A stretch of DNA of 64,000 nucleotides from positions 558,001-622,000 of the forward strand of contig NZ_NIRS01000005.1 of assembly GCF_002934665.1 (NCBI RefSeq), written 5' to 3'. A program made the translations under genes and the position numbers. This document shows, piece after piece, positions 52,148 to 62,200 of the stretch. This DNA comes from Pseudomonas laurylsulfatiphila (lineage in GTDB: Bacteria > Pseudomonadota > Gammaproteobacteria > Pseudomonadales > Pseudomonadaceae). A model generated the notes under the pieces. The model made no database searches, was not told where the DNA came from, and saw only the letters and a list, made by a program, of their open reading frames with translations. Positions within the stretch are counted from its first letter, which is position 1. The number at the start of each line of letters is the position of its first letter.

Positions 52148-52624
52148 TCAGCCACCACCGCCCGACTCCAGAGCGTGAAGTACACGACAAGCCTGTTTGG
52201 CGCCAATCTCGGTAACGCAAAGCGAAACAGGTGTACTTCCGCCGAGAGCCTTATTCGGTGTGGACATCCACCGAACGGTAGCCGCTCTGCTCTCGAAGAT
52301 ATCCTCAGCAAGGAGACAGACCACAGCAATTCGATCGAGGCGTTCTGATGCGACAGGATCGAGGGGCTTTTGTCTGCGCCGAAACCGTTCCAGCGTTGAG
52401 TAGGACGCATTAAAGAGCGTTTCCAATGTGCCCTTCTGAAGATCAAAGGTGTCGCGAACAGCATGGACAAGGTGAGCAGATAAACCTTCCTTGATTTGTA
52501 ACAACCGTTCAGCTTCCATAAGCGAATTCTGTTTTGAACAGAATTCCCAGAAAGCGGCGACTATTGCTTCACACGGTTTGTTTGTCGTTTCTGCACGTCG
52601 CCGAGGCGTTGTTGATGTGGGCAT
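52148..52624 (-). CDS. Antitoxin of the MbcA/ParS/Xre type, no toxin beside it
   Basis: 158 residues from ATG 52624 (GGAG 6 nt upstream). Xre-like helical part (LFNASYSTLERFRRRQKPLD) and the C-terminal MbcA/ParS toxin-binding domain with RWMSTPNKALGGSTPVSL. Such proteins usually partner a RES-domain toxin encoded directly downstream. Here the next 140 nt on the minus strand contain no RES gene, and the IS66 element follows. The IS inserted 140 nt past the stop and cannot by itself have removed a partner, since the target duplication is exact. Confidence 0.8.
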   Translation of the reverse strand: MPTSTTPRRRAETTNKPCEAIVAAFWEFCSKQNSLMEAERLLQIKEGLSAHLVHAVRDTFDLQKGTLETLFNASYSTLERFRRRQKPLDPVASERLDRIAVVCLLAEDIFESRAATVRWMSTPNKALGGSTPVSLCVTEIGAKQACRVLHALESGGGG

Positions 52625-52642
52625 TATTACTCCACCCTGCAA

Positions 52643-53212
52643 TGTGTTTTTACGTCAAATGAAGCATTCGGCCTACGGCAGGGAGACTTCACTTCCCTAG
52701 GCATTTTCCGTTGCCTGTGATTATCGACCCCTGAACCGCTAAATCGACTCCGGACATGATTCGGCGAATTGAGCGGTTGGGTCCGTATCTATCTGCTAAC
52801 AATCGCTCCGCGCGCTAGTGAATCAGCTCGTGGTTGCCCGGTCGGGTTCTCAAGACTGCGTAATTGCATCGCACATGACCACCAAATTGCAATTTTACTG
52901 ACCAAGCGTTTGCGTTGGTGGTGACCACCGTTTGCATCCGGTGTGCAATGCAAGCACAAGAGACGAGCGGGAGCGAGCGGTCAGGAAAGGAATCGAGTTG
53001 GGTAAATGGCGTAGTATCTCGCAGAGTGTGACATTCATCATCCGCCGGCAGCGAAGCGTTGATATCAACATAGATGCCGTCCACTAACGAATTGACGCGC
53101 ACCAGGAAGATGGGATCAAGAGCGATCAGTCGCTCCGGGGGGCCTCGGGCACCAAACGTGAGGCCAGTAGGACGCTATGCTCTAGAACAACCTATTTACG
53201 AGTGCCTCAGTT
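52643..53212. other. Stretch with no convincing gene
   Basis: 570 nt between the divergent antitoxin genes. A 95-codon minus-strand frame (52815-53102) has no recognisable domain and ordinary start context. Nothing else stood out; it may carry promoters of the flanking genes. Confidence 0.5.
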
Positions 53213-53392
53213 ATGCGTACACACGTCAGCTGTAGCCAAGCTCGCCGGCGACTCCGCCGCCTTTTGGCTCTAGTCGCCCAAGGTCACAGTTTCGTCATAA
53301 CAAAGAACGGGCGAGAAATTTGCTGGCTGGAGGGTACCGAAGCGATTCAAGTCGGCCAGGCATCTTCTACAAGGTCTCATTGTAAGGCCTAG
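53213..53392 (+). CDS. Phd/YefM-like small antitoxin
   Basis: 59-codon frame from ATG 53213 to TAG 53390. MRTHVSCSQARRRLRRLLAL, then VAQGHSFVITKNGREICWLE, is the Phd/YefM pattern (helix, then AxxGxxxxITKxGxxxxxL). It is shorter than most members, which have a toxin-binding C-terminus of 20-30 residues. No toxin gene follows. It may be a truncated antitoxin or a self-contained regulator. Confidence 0.6.
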   Translation: MRTHVSCSQARRRLRRLLALVAQGHSFVITKNGREICWLEGTEAIQVGQASSTRSHCKA

Positions 53393-53538
53393 AGGCGTAT
53401 ATAAAACACAGGGCGACTCAGTAAGACTGAGAGTCGCGGTAGAATGCTCACGCCACCAGCAGAGGTGAAACCAGCCTCTCCACGTACCTCGTAGAAAGAT
53501 TTTTAGCTCCAGGGCCGTCGATGTGCAGGAGGTGCGTC

Positions 53539-53988
53539 ATGATTGCTGAATCTCTACCTGAGCAAGGGTACGCCGCTTACCGCGCGAATCTCCAACTGTT
53601 TCTGGGCATTCCGCTGTCAGCAAGTGACCTAGAGATTCACACGTTGATAACGCACGGCTTCCCGGCCACAAAGTTGATGGATCTTGCCGCCGCCGGGTTA
53701 GTCTCAATCTCCCAACGAAGCCAGATAATCTCGTTGCGAGCATTGAAATCTCGAGTCCAAAGCGGACAGTCATTGAACGTCGCTGAAAGCGACCGTCTGT
53801 TCAGATATGCGCATATTTTTTCAATGGCCCAGGCTGTCTTTGGACGTCCGGAAAATGCAATGCGTTGGCTCGATAAGCCTAAAGCTCGTTTTAGCGGCCA
53901 AACGCCAGCTAGGATGCTGACGACACTTAGCGGCTTAAATCAGGTCGAGTTGATGCTGCTGCAAATCGCAGAGGGCTATGCCTTATAG
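53539..53988 (+). CDS. Second MbcA/ParS/Xre-type antitoxin
   Basis: 149 residues from ATG 53539, with AGGAGG 6 nt upstream (very strong). The middle is an Xre-like region (FPATKLMDLAAAGLVSISQR), and the C-terminus has AMRWLDKPKARFSGQTPARM, the toxin-binding motif. It is only loosely similar to the gene at 52148, so the two are not a recent duplication. No RES-type gene follows before 54277. Confidence 0.8.
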   Translation: MIAESLPEQGYAAYRANLQLFLGIPLSASDLEIHTLITHGFPATKLMDLAAAGLVSISQRSQIISLRALKSRVQSGQSLNVAESDRLFRYAHIFSMAQAVFGRPENAMRWLDKPKARFSGQTPARMLTTLSGLNQVELMLLQIAEGYAL

Positions 53989-54276
53989 ATGCTCGGCAGT
54001 TCCTTAAACATAAGACAGCCGCCTTGGCTCGTTGCCTTACTCCTTACGACGTCCTCAACAGCCATGTGTCTAAGATTCCTATAGGGGCCTCAGAGCACTA
54101 AATTCGCCAAGTCTAGCGGTCCGATCTACGGTGCCGCCGAGCCGCAATTCAGCCGGGTAATGGCTAGACGTTGGAATGTTCGGTGGTCTACGTGCCAGAT
54201 GAGTGGCGAGATTACACCGTTACGTCGACTTGCCAGCGGAGTACGATTGGGAAAAAATCCGAATCGAGGTGGCGTT

Positions 54277-54717
54277 GTGGAAAAAGACGAGATCCGGTGC
54301 AGAATTCTCGCTAGAGAGCAGGAAATGCTCGCTCAAGCCAAGAACGAAATTTTAGGATGCGGCGACTTCTTGCCTGTTAATAGGCTTGCACAGCATCTCA
54401 GTGTTCCCGCGGAAATACTTACTCCGGCCTTGGTTGAGTGGGGGGTAGGCAATCGAATTTTCTCGATCGAACATCAAGGCTGTAGTCTATTTCCCTGTTA
54501 TGCGTTCTCCACTCAAGCTGGGCTCAGCCCTTATCCAGAATTAAAAGAAATAATCTCTATTCTCTCTCCTACCAAAGGCAGTTGGTCGATGGCGTTCTGG
54601 TTTTTTTCGCCGAATGGAATGCTCGGTGGCAAACGTCCACGAGACTTGGTTTCCACGGATGCGGTTCATGTGATATTAGCCGCGCAAGACGAGGTGGACG
54701 GGATTATTCACGGCTAG
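54277..54717 (+). CDS. Third MbcA/ParS-like protein, divergent
   Basis: 146 residues from GTG 54277, with GAGGTGG 5 nt upstream. The N-terminus is helical and acidic; a winged-helix-like part (LPVNRLAQHLSVPAEILTPA) precedes a C-terminal motif AFWFFSPNGMLGGKRPRDLV, which keeps the LGGxxPxDL signature of the toxin-binding domain. ATG 54160 would add 39 basic residues with no homology. No toxin gene is adjacent. Confidence 0.6.
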   Translation: MEKDEIRCRILAREQEMLAQAKNEILGCGDFLPVNRLAQHLSVPAEILTPALVEWGVGNRIFSIEHQGCSLFPCYAFSTQAGLSPYPELKEIISILSPTKGSWSMAFWFFSPNGMLGGKRPRDLVSTDAVHVILAAQDEVDGIIHG

Positions 54718-55252
54718 ATGCGCCGCTGCTTGAATGGATGCCTCAGCTTTGGGGATTCGTGCCGGAAACAGGTTTATCTATCTTCCGACCGCTGTTGGCC
54801 CCTTAGCGTGAAGCAATAATCGGCCATTCAACGACGTTAAACCAGATATGGCTCCAAATAGACCGAGACAGAGATTAACTATTCGTAGCCTCACCTATTG
54901 ACGAGGTGATCCTCCGCCGCGGTTTGGCGGCAGCCTGCTAGACAGCCAATGGGCTCAAACTCAGGCCCATTCGATAAGGCAGAGTCCAAGAATCGGTTGC
55001 GCTTGTCAGTGCGCTTCGCCAACACGACTTGAGCCTCAGTTCGGTAGCGCAAAAATATCAGCACTTCCATTCGGTCATTCTTTTTCACTGCTGTCCCTCT
55101 GAACGGCGTTATCCAATGGATACTACGGCTCCCCGCCATCACAAAAGGTTTACCCGATCAACGGACACGACTGCCCTCTGGATTGAGCAGTGATCTTCGG
55201 TGAGCAGCAGTATGCTAATGCTTGATCTCGACCCCATGGTTGGAGATAGCTG
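54718..55252. other. Stretch with no convincing gene
   Basis: 535 nt after the third antitoxin-like gene. An 83-codon minus frame (54891-55142) is the only candidate and has no recognisable domain or good start context. It may hold decayed gene sequence. Confidence 0.5.
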
Positions 55253-55561
55253 ATGAAGATTATCGAGAGAATTGAGGTCGACGCAGTTACGGATATCGTT
55301 TGCGACATTTGTCTGTGCTCCACCCGTGTGGACGGTGGCGGACTTCAGTTTGCCATCGTTCAGGCGCACTGGGGATATGGAGCAAAGCATGACGGTGAGC
55401 GGTATGAACTGCACCTCTGCGAAACCTGCTTCTTTCAGACGCGTGGCTACCTCAAGCGGGAACGGCGAACCCAAAATCTCTTTAACGATGAGGAAGGGGC
55501 TTTTGCCGGCGACGACTTCGGCATGATCGCTAAGGATGATTTCTTCGGCGACTCAAAATAG
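55253..55561 (+). CDS. Small zinc-ribbon-like protein, conserved hypothetical
   Basis: 102 residues. Two CxxC pairs (CDIC near 17 and CETC near 56) can form a zinc ribbon; the tail is acidic (DEEGAFAGDDFGMIAKDDFF). GGAGAT is upstream of ATG 55253. I recognise it as a protein found in other Pseudomonas accessory regions but with no known function. Confidence 0.65.
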   Translation: MKIIERIEVDAVTDIVCDICLCSTRVDGGGLQFAIVQAHWGYGAKHDGERYELHLCETCFFQTRGYLKRERRTQNLFNDEEGAFAGDDFGMIAKDDFFGDSK

Positions 55562-55736
55562 CGCGGTTGAAAATTGCTCGCAGGATCGTTTCTTGTGAGC
55601 GGACTCCACTAAGCAAGGTATGACGCAGACCAAGCAGCCCATATGCAGGTTTGTGGATAACTCCAGCATTGTGAGCCTTGAGCTTACTCGCGCAAATGTA
55701 GAGATCCAGTCTGCGATCACTTGAGAAGGTGATTTC

Positions 55737-56141
55737 ATGAATACAGACGATGGACATGAACGCCACGAGTTTTTGGGTGGTCCCCGAGACGCAAGGCATG
55801 GAACGTCTTTGGACTTAGAAAAGCTGACAACAATGGTTATCTCACGTTACCCAGCTAAGCCTTACTGCCTAGTCAGAGATTGGACGCTCTTCCTTGCGGA
55901 CCTCACACCCGAAGAGCTTGAAACCGTCGAAAGGGCCGGCCACCTCCCGCTCTTTGTGTATGCCTTTGAAGTTGTCTACGACAGTAAGGGCCGCTTTCAA
56001 CCCGGCGATTGGGTCCGTTCCAGCATGTGTGTTCAGTTCCTAGACGGGTTTCTTTTTGAGACGCGAAACACGGTATACGTGCTTGTGGGAGACGGCGCTG
56101 AGCAAAAGGCATCATTGATAACAATCTTTTCATTCCATTGA
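55737..56141 (+). CDS. Conserved hypothetical protein (DUF6957-like)
   Basis: 134 residues with no membrane or signal segment. Characteristic parts are WTLFLADLTPEELETVERAG and FQPGDWVRSSMCVQF. GAGAAGGTG lies about 7 nt before ATG 55737. Similar small proteins occur in Pseudomonas mobile regions; the DUF6957 label is from memory. Separate from the zinc-ribbon gene by 175 nt, transcribed in the same direction. Confidence 0.6.
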   Translation: MNTDDGHERHEFLGGPRDARHGTSLDLEKLTTMVISRYPAKPYCLVRDWTLFLADLTPEELETVERAGHLPLFVYAFEVVYDSKGRFQPGDWVRSSMCVQFLDGFLFETRNTVYVLVGDGAEQKASLITIFSFH

Positions 56142-56151
56142 TAGGACCTAG

Positions 56152-56170
56152 CTACCAGCCGTGCTGGTAG
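56152..56170. terminator. Hairpin after the DUF6957-like gene
   Basis: CTACCAGC-CGT-GCTGGTAG is a perfect 8-bp stem 10 nt past the stop. The T-run is weak, so termination is uncertain. Confidence 0.5.
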
Positions 56171-56240
56171 GTTGGTATTGCTAGATTGTCGCCTCGTTAG
56201 TGGCACATTCGATGTCGCATTGAAGGCAATACCGGCTGCT

Positions 56241-56669
56241 TTAACCGTTACCCTTATAGTCACCGCATTGGATCTGTCCGGTGAGTTTGATGAGCGCTCG
56301 CCCTTGATTACGTACGTTGCCGATCGCTCGGTCAATTTTGAACCATTCGAAAGCCTCCGGAGATTCATCCAGTAGCAGCACCATCTGCTTTGCACTCTCT
56401 TTGGGTGTCGCCGGAGACAACCATTCTTGGGCAAGTTTTCCTGGCAGACTCACTGATCGGCGGTCGTGGATATCCATCACTCCGCCGACGCTGCCAGTGA
56501 TGATGACGAATCCGTCGTGCTCACCTGCTTCATGTTCGGCAATTGGATACTGGCAGATGGCAGCGCAGAGAACCGGAGTTCGTTCGCGATAGCGGATGAG
56601 GTAGGGCTGCATCTTTAGCCCGCCTTCGTCGACCCTTTCAAACCAGTTGTCTTTAGCGGTTATTGCCAA
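56241..56669 (-). pseudogene. Truncated SRAP (YedK/HMCES) protein, C-terminal part
   Basis: 142 codons open from TTG 56669; a TGA lies two codons upstream. The sequence WFERVDEGGLKMQPYLI, DIHDRRSVSLPG and WFKIDRAIGNVRNQG match the second half of SRAP proteins, which crosslink abasic DNA sites through an N-terminal Cys. The first 90 or so residues, including the catalytic Cys2, are missing. YedK-like proteins are often found near mobile elements. Probably non-functional. Confidence 0.7.
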
Positions 56670-56846
56670 AACTCAGAAGTCCTGGACTACACCCACCTGA
56701 CGAAATTGTAATCCTCCAATCACCTTGGCGTTATCTGCAGCTTGCAACGATGTCACCCGGCGACCATGCCGGCGGGCCTTTTTCCGCCGAACAATAAAAC
56801 CCACGCCGACGCAGCTTCCAGTTCTGCCGAAACCAAGGAGTGATTG

Positions 56847-58172
56847 ATGCTTAACAATTCAAAAATGTCGATAGCCGCTTTAGCTGTAGTTGTCGGCTCA
56901 GGGCCGTCCATGGTGTTTGCGGAAGATAAGGCAGAGGGCTTTATCGAGGACAGCAGCCTGACGGTGCTCAACCGCAATTTCTACTTTAATCGTGATTACC
57001 GTAAAGGTCAGTCCAGCCCCACCGGCAATGGTTATTCGGAAGCCTGGGCTCAGGGCATTATTGGCAAGTTCGAATCCGGCTTTACTCAAGGCACCGTCGG
57101 GGTCGGTGTCGATGCGTTTGCGATGATCGGTTTAAAGCTCGATACCGGGGATGGCCGCAACGGCGGCCAGAGTTCGTTTGATGTGCTGCCAGTCAACAGT
57201 GACGGAGAGGCGCGGGACGAATACACCAAGGTGGGTGGTGCCGCCAAAGTCCGGGCCTTCGATACGGTGGTAAAAGTCGGTGACGTGTTCCCCGCCAACC
57301 CCGTAGTGGCCGCGGGTGATTCTCGATTGCTGCCGGAAAGCTTCCGCGGTGTGACGGCTACCAACACCAGCATCGAAGGCCTGTCGGTCCAGGGCGGTCG
57401 ACTGCACGCGATGAGCCAGCCGACGTCCAGCGACATGCGCGAGAACTTCGCGACCTTCTATGCCGGCCCGGTCAACTCGCCGTGGATCGCATATTTCGGC
57501 GGAGACTATTCGCTGAACAAGAACCTTAGTTTCAGCCTGTATTCCAGTCGCCTAAAAGATGCCTGGAACCAGTACTACGCCGGGAACGCTTGGACTTATC
57601 CGCTATCGGATGACATTTCACTGTTCGGTGACCTGAACTATTACAAGGCGGTCGACGAAGGCAAACAACTGCTTGGAAAGTTCGACAACAACATCTGGAG
57701 CGGCCGGGTCGGGGTGAAACTCGGTGCGCACTCCGTGGCCTTGTCCCACCAGCGCAACAACGGCAACGACGACTTCGATTATCTGCGCCAGTCCGACTCG
57801 ATCTTCCTCGACAACTCCATCCAGTACAGCGACTTCAACTCACCCAAGGAACGTTCGTGGATGGTGCGCTATGACCTAGACATGGAGAGCTACGGAGTTC
57901 CGGGTCTGTCGTTCATGACTCGTTACGCCCGCGGCACCGATGCCGACTACTCCAACGCCAACGCCACGTACATGCGCCGTGATGCCGACGGCAACCCGCT
58001 GACCGATCAGAAGCGATGGGAGCGTGACATTGAAGTCAAATATGTCGTGCAGACAGGTTCGCTGAAAGATATGTCGCTGCGGTTGCGTCAAGCCACTACC
58101 CGCGCTACGGCATTTGAATCGGATCTGGATGAGGTCCGGGTGATCATCGAATACCCGTTGGCGATTCTCTGA
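56847..58172 (+). CDS. OprD-family outer-membrane porin
   Basis: 441 residues. Signal peptide SIAALAVVVGSGPSMVFAED, then an 18-strand beta-barrel. OprD hallmarks include GFIEDSSLTVLNRNFYFNRD, NGYSEAWAQGIIGKFESGFT, and LLPESFRG. The C-terminus ends in aromatic/hydrophobic residues (EYPLAIL), slightly unlike the usual terminal Phe. AAGGAG lies 6 nt before ATG 56847. Substrate is probably an amino acid, peptide or small organic acid; which one cannot be told. Confidence 0.92.
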   Translation: MLNNSKMSIAALAVVVGSGPSMVFAEDKAEGFIEDSSLTVLNRNFYFNRDYRKGQSSPTGNGYSEAWAQGIIGKFESGFTQGTVGVGVDAFAMIGLKLDTGDGRNGGQSSFDVLPVNSDGEARDEYTKVGGAAKVRAFDTVVKVGDVFPANPVVAAGDSRLLPESFRGVTATNTSIEGLSVQGGRLHAMSQPTSSDMRENFATFYAGPVNSPWIAYFGGDYSLNKNLSFSLYSSRLKDAWNQYYAGNAWTYPLSDDISLFGDLNYYKAVDEGKQLLGKFDNNIWSGRVGVKLGAHSVALSHQRNNGNDDFDYLRQSDSIFLDNSIQYSDFNSPKERSWMVRYDLDMESYGVPGLSFMTRYARGTDADYSNANATYMRRDADGNPLTDQKRWERDIEVKYVVQTGSLKDMSLRLRQATTRATAFESDLDEVRVIIEYPLAIL

Positions 58173-58237
58173 CATCGCGGTTGATACAAATTCACCTTTA
58201 GAAGCTCCTTGCTCCTTTGGTAAGAGGTGAATCTTTT

Positions 58238-58265
58238 GGCGTCCTTCGGGGCGCCCTTTTTATTT
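58238..58265 (+). terminator. Rho-independent terminator of the oprD-family gene
   Basis: GGCGTCC-TTCG-GGGCGCC with a stable TTCG tetraloop, followed by CTTTTTATTTT. A textbook terminator. Confidence 0.92.
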
Positions 58266-58377
58266 TCGCGGGTCGCATTCACTGAAGTTGAAAAGTGCAA
58301 CGTGCTGCAATCTTGCGAACTTGTCTTGAAAATCGAAAAATCGAAGCACTCGACAGTCCTTACGGGGCGATACCGGT

Positions 58378-58710
58378 TCACCGACCGTTTCTGCGGCATT
58401 CGCCTCCTACGGTGTATCTAATGGTGTTGAGCTGTCCTTGGGAGTCCTCATAGGTCATCACGGTAGGGACTGCGGCGCATGAAACTTGCGGTCGCACGGT
58501 GCTCACTACTTTGACCACGTCCAACTTCATCCCGTATTCATAGTCTTTCATCACTGGTGCAGGTTTGCCCTGGTTGGCAGCATACTGCTCCATTGCTTTT
58601 GTATTTGCGCTGACGGCCCTCTCAAACGTTTTGTCACCACCGCCCTCAGCGAGCGCATTCAGGGACAGGGCCATGACCGCGATGAACGTCATCGACTTGA
58701 TAAATTTCAT
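58378..58710 (-). CDS. DUF2790 protein with PtrA-like N-terminus
   Basis: 110 residues from ATG 58710 (AAGGAAA upstream). Signal peptide FIKSMTFIAVMALSLNALAE followed by GGGDKTFERAVSANTKAMEQ, the PtrA N-terminal pattern, and then the DUF2790 domain (KLDVVKVVSTVRPQVSCAA). DUF2790 proteins are periplasmic and in several pseudomonads respond to copper or zinc. Located between an oprD porin and an RND metal pump. Likely cotranscribed with the 66-residue gene upstream. Confidence 0.82.
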   Translation of the reverse strand: MKFIKSMTFIAVMALSLNALAEGGGDKTFERAVSANTKAMEQYAANQGKPAPVMKDYEYGMKLDVVKVVSTVRPQVSCAAVPTVMTYEDSQGQLNTIRYTVGGECRRNGR

Positions 58711-58789
58711 ATCCATTTCCTTAAGAAGAACCAGCAAAAAAAAGCCCGGCATCGGGGGGCGATGGCAGGCTTATCCAAGTGCGACGCGC

Positions 58790-58990
58790 TTACATGTCTT
58801 GGGCTTTGTCGTCTTTCTTTTCATTTACAACAACGGGATCATGCGTCTTCTCTTTGGCTACAAACAGTTCCATCGAGCGTTCTTTAGCCGCCATCATTTT
58901 CTCGAAAGCCCTGTCGCCGCCGCCTTCAGCTAACACCATGGACGACATCACCAACGCTGTTGCAAAGATGCTCAATTGTGCAAGTTTCAT
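58790..58990 (-). CDS. Small PtrA-like periplasmic protein
   Basis: 66 residues from ATG 58990 (GAGG upstream). Signal peptide LAQLSIFATALVMSSMVLAE, then GGGDRAFEKMMAAKERSMEL, the PtrA (type III repressor, copper-induced) N-terminal signature, and a charged tail. Lies 79 nt before the DUF2790 gene, in the same direction. Possibly a periplasmic copper buffer. The short length fits the family. Confidence 0.8.
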   Translation of the reverse strand: MKLAQLSIFATALVMSSMVLAEGGGDRAFEKMMAAKERSMELFVAKEKTHDPVVVNEKKDDKAQDM

Positions 58991-59110
58991 GTTTTCAGGC
59001 CTCATTTGATTGACGAGGTCAGGGTAACAATCCGAACCTATCGCCACGGTGGCGCGAAAATTACATATCCGTTATGTCGTGGGAGTTGAATTGAATCAGC
59101 ACCAATGAAC

Positions 59111-59200
59111 TGTGGGAGCGAGCCTGCTTGCGATAGCAAATAGTCAGTTGGCATCAATGCTGACTGACTCACCGTCATCGCTAGCAGGTTCGCTTCCACA
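59111..59200. repeat. REP-type imperfect palindrome
   Basis: TGTGGGAGCGAGCCTGCTTG and the complementary arm GCTAGCAGGTTCGCTTCCACA flank a 40-nt loop. Same REP core as at 13212 and 24424. Located 11 nt after the czcA stop, so it may help end czc transcription. Confidence 0.82.
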
Positions 59201-59210
59201 AGGGGTACGT

Positions 59211-62200
59211 CTATTTAACTGGGATGGCCTCTTCATCACGTCGATGCGCCAGCTGATACAGCGCAGGCAATATCAGCAACGTGAGAATGGTCGAGGACAG
59301 AATCCCGCCAATTACCACCGTCGCCAACGGCCGCTGCACCTCCGCACCGGTACCGGTCGCCAGGGCCATCGGAATGAAGCCAAGGGACGCCACCAGTGCA
59401 GTCATCAGCACCGGACGCAGCCTTGTCAGGGCGCCCTCGCTGATGGCATCGGAGAGGGAACGTCCTTCCTCCCGCAGGTTGCGGATGAACGCGATCATCA
59501 CCAAGCCATTGAGCACCGCGACTCCCGACAGCGCAATGAACCCGACGCCCGCCGAGATCGACAACGGGATGTCCCGTAGCCACAACGCCATTACGCCACC
59601 GGTCAAGGCAAACGGAATCCCGGTGAACACCAGCAGCCCGTCCTTGAGGTTGTTGAACATCATGAACAGCAAGCCAAACACCAACAGCAAGGCCACCGGC
59701 ACCACAATCTGCAAGCGCTTGGCCGCCGACTGCAATTGCTCGAACTGCCCGCCCCAACTGGTCCAGTAACCCGCCGGAACCTCGACATCGCGCTCGATTA
59801 CCTCACCCGCTTCTGCGACGAACGAACCGATATCGCGCCCACGCACGTTGGCGCTGACGATCACCAAGCGCTTGCCGTTTTCGCGACTGACCTGATTCGG
59901 CCCCAGCACCAGATCAAGGCTGGCAACTTCCTCAAGAGCAATGAAAGCGATCTGATTGGACGCGCCATTCTGCGGTGCCGGCACCGGGATCAGCAGGGTC
60001 GACAAACCTTCGATGTCCTTGCGCATGGCATCGGACAAACGCACCACCATGTCGAAACGCCGATCGCCCTCATACATCGTCCCTGCCTGGCGTCCTCCCA
60101 CCGCTACCGCAATGGTGTCCTGTACATCGCCAACGTTGAGTCCGTAACGTGCAGCCTTGTCACGATCGATGTTGATGGTCAGCACCGGCAAACCTGTAGT
60201 TTGCTCAACCTTGACCTCGGACGCACCGTTAACCTTTTGCATAGCAGTGGCAATCTTCGCCGCCGTGGCGTTGAGCACGTCCATGTCATCACCGAAAACC
60301 TTGACCGCCACATCGCTGCGCACACCGGAGATCAGTTCGTTGAAGCGCAGTTGGATTGGCTGCGACAGTTCATAGTTGCTGCCCGGTAGCGTCGCGGCGG
60401 CTTGTTGCAGTTCGGCCATCAGGGCTTCGCGGGATTTGCCAGGATCCGGCCACTGCTCCTTGGGCTTGAGCATCACGTAGCTGTCGGAAATGTTCGGCGG
60501 CATCGGGTCAGAAGCAATTTCGGCGGTGCCGGTGCGGCCGAATACGCGCTGTACTTCCGGCACTTTGTTGAGAATCAAGGTTTCCAGACGCTGCTGCATG
60601 TCCACCGACTGCGTGAGACTGGTGCCGGGTACGCGCAACGCCTGCAGGGCAAAATCGCCCTCACTGAGACTCGGTACAAACTCGCTGCCCATGCGACTGG
60701 TCATCACGCCGCTGAGCGCGACCACGATCAAGGCCATGCCCACTGCCACGGCGCGATGGGACATCACCCAAGCCAGCGCCGGCGCATAAAACCGGCGTGC
60801 GCCGCGCATGACCACGCCTTCTTCTTCCTTGACCTTACCGGTGACAAACAGGGCGATGGCCGCTGGTACGAAGGTCACCGACAACAACATGGCGCCAAGC
60901 AGCGCGATCACCACAGTGAATGCCATTGGATGGAACATTTTTCCTTCGACACCGGTGAGGGCGAAGATCGGCAGGTACACGACCATGATGATCAACTGGC
61001 CGAAAATCAGCGGTCGCCGCGCTTCTTTGGCCGCTGCGAATACTTCATGGAAGCGCTCGGATCGGGTCAGCAATCGTCCGTGATGCTGCTGTGCGTGGGC
61101 CAGCCGTCGCAGGGTGTTTTCAACGATTACCACCGCGCCGTCGACAATAATGCCGAAGTCGAGTGCGCCGAGGCTCATCAGATTGGCGCTGACCTTGTTG
61201 CTGAACATGCCGGTGAAGGTGAACAGCATCGACAGCGGAATCACCATGGCCGTGATCAAAGCCGCACGGATGTTGCCCAGGAACAGGAAGAGAATCGCGA
61301 TCACCAGAATCGCACCTTCGACCAGATTCTTTTTCACCGTGGCGATGGCTTTGTCGACCAAGTGCGTACGGTCATAAACCGGCACCGCGACGACGCCGGT
61401 CGGCAGCGAACGGTTGATCTGCTCAAGCTTGCTGGCAACTGCCTGGGAGACGGTGCGGCTGTTTTCGCCGATCAGCATGAATACGGTGCCGAGCACCACT
61501 TCGCGACCGTTTTCAGTCGCGGCCCCGCTGCGCAGTTCACGGCCGATATCCACCGTGGCAACGTTCTTCACCCGAATCGGTGTGCCGTCGACGTTAGCCA
61601 TGACAATGTTGGCAATGTCCTCGGTGCTCGCCACTTGTCCAGGCGCGCGGATCAGCAGTTGCTCGCCAATGTGCTCGATGTAGCCCGCGCCGACGTTGGC
61701 ATTGTTGCGCTCAAGCGCAGTGATCAGATCGGTGAGAGTCAGTTTGTACGCTGCCAGCCGTTTCGGATCAGGTGCAATCTGATACTCCTTGGCGAATCCA
61801 CCGATGGTGTTGATCTCCGCCACGCCAGGAACGTTGCGCAGCTGCGGCTTGATGATCCAGTCCTGGATTACCCGTAGGTCCGTCGGCGTATAGGGGGTGC
61901 CGTCCTCCTTGAGCGCGCCTTCCCGCGCTTCGACGGTCCACAGGAAAATCTCCCCAAGCCCCGTCGAAATCGGCCCCATCACCGCTTTGGCGCCTTCGGG
62001 TAATTGTTCTTTAGCTGTTTGCAGGCGCTCATTGACCAACTGCCGGGCGAAGAACAGATCAGTGCCGTCCTTGAATATCACAGTGACTTGCGACAGCCCC
62101 GACCGCGACAGCGAACGGGTCTGTTCCAATGCCGGTAGACCGGCCATGGCAGTTTCAATCGGGAAGGTGATGCGCTGCTCGGTTTCCAGCGGCGAGAACC

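Noticed and set aside
52815..53102. 95-codon minus-strand frame among the antitoxins, first considered as a missing toxin
   Set aside because: No RES, RelE or other toxin motif; start context is weak.
53989..54276. Search for a RES-type toxin after the second antitoxin
   Set aside because: All frames close quickly; the longest is about 31 codons with no motif.
60402..61877. 491-codon plus-strand frame opposite czcA
   Set aside because: Antisense shadow of the RND pump, His/Gln-rich and without ribosome-binding site.
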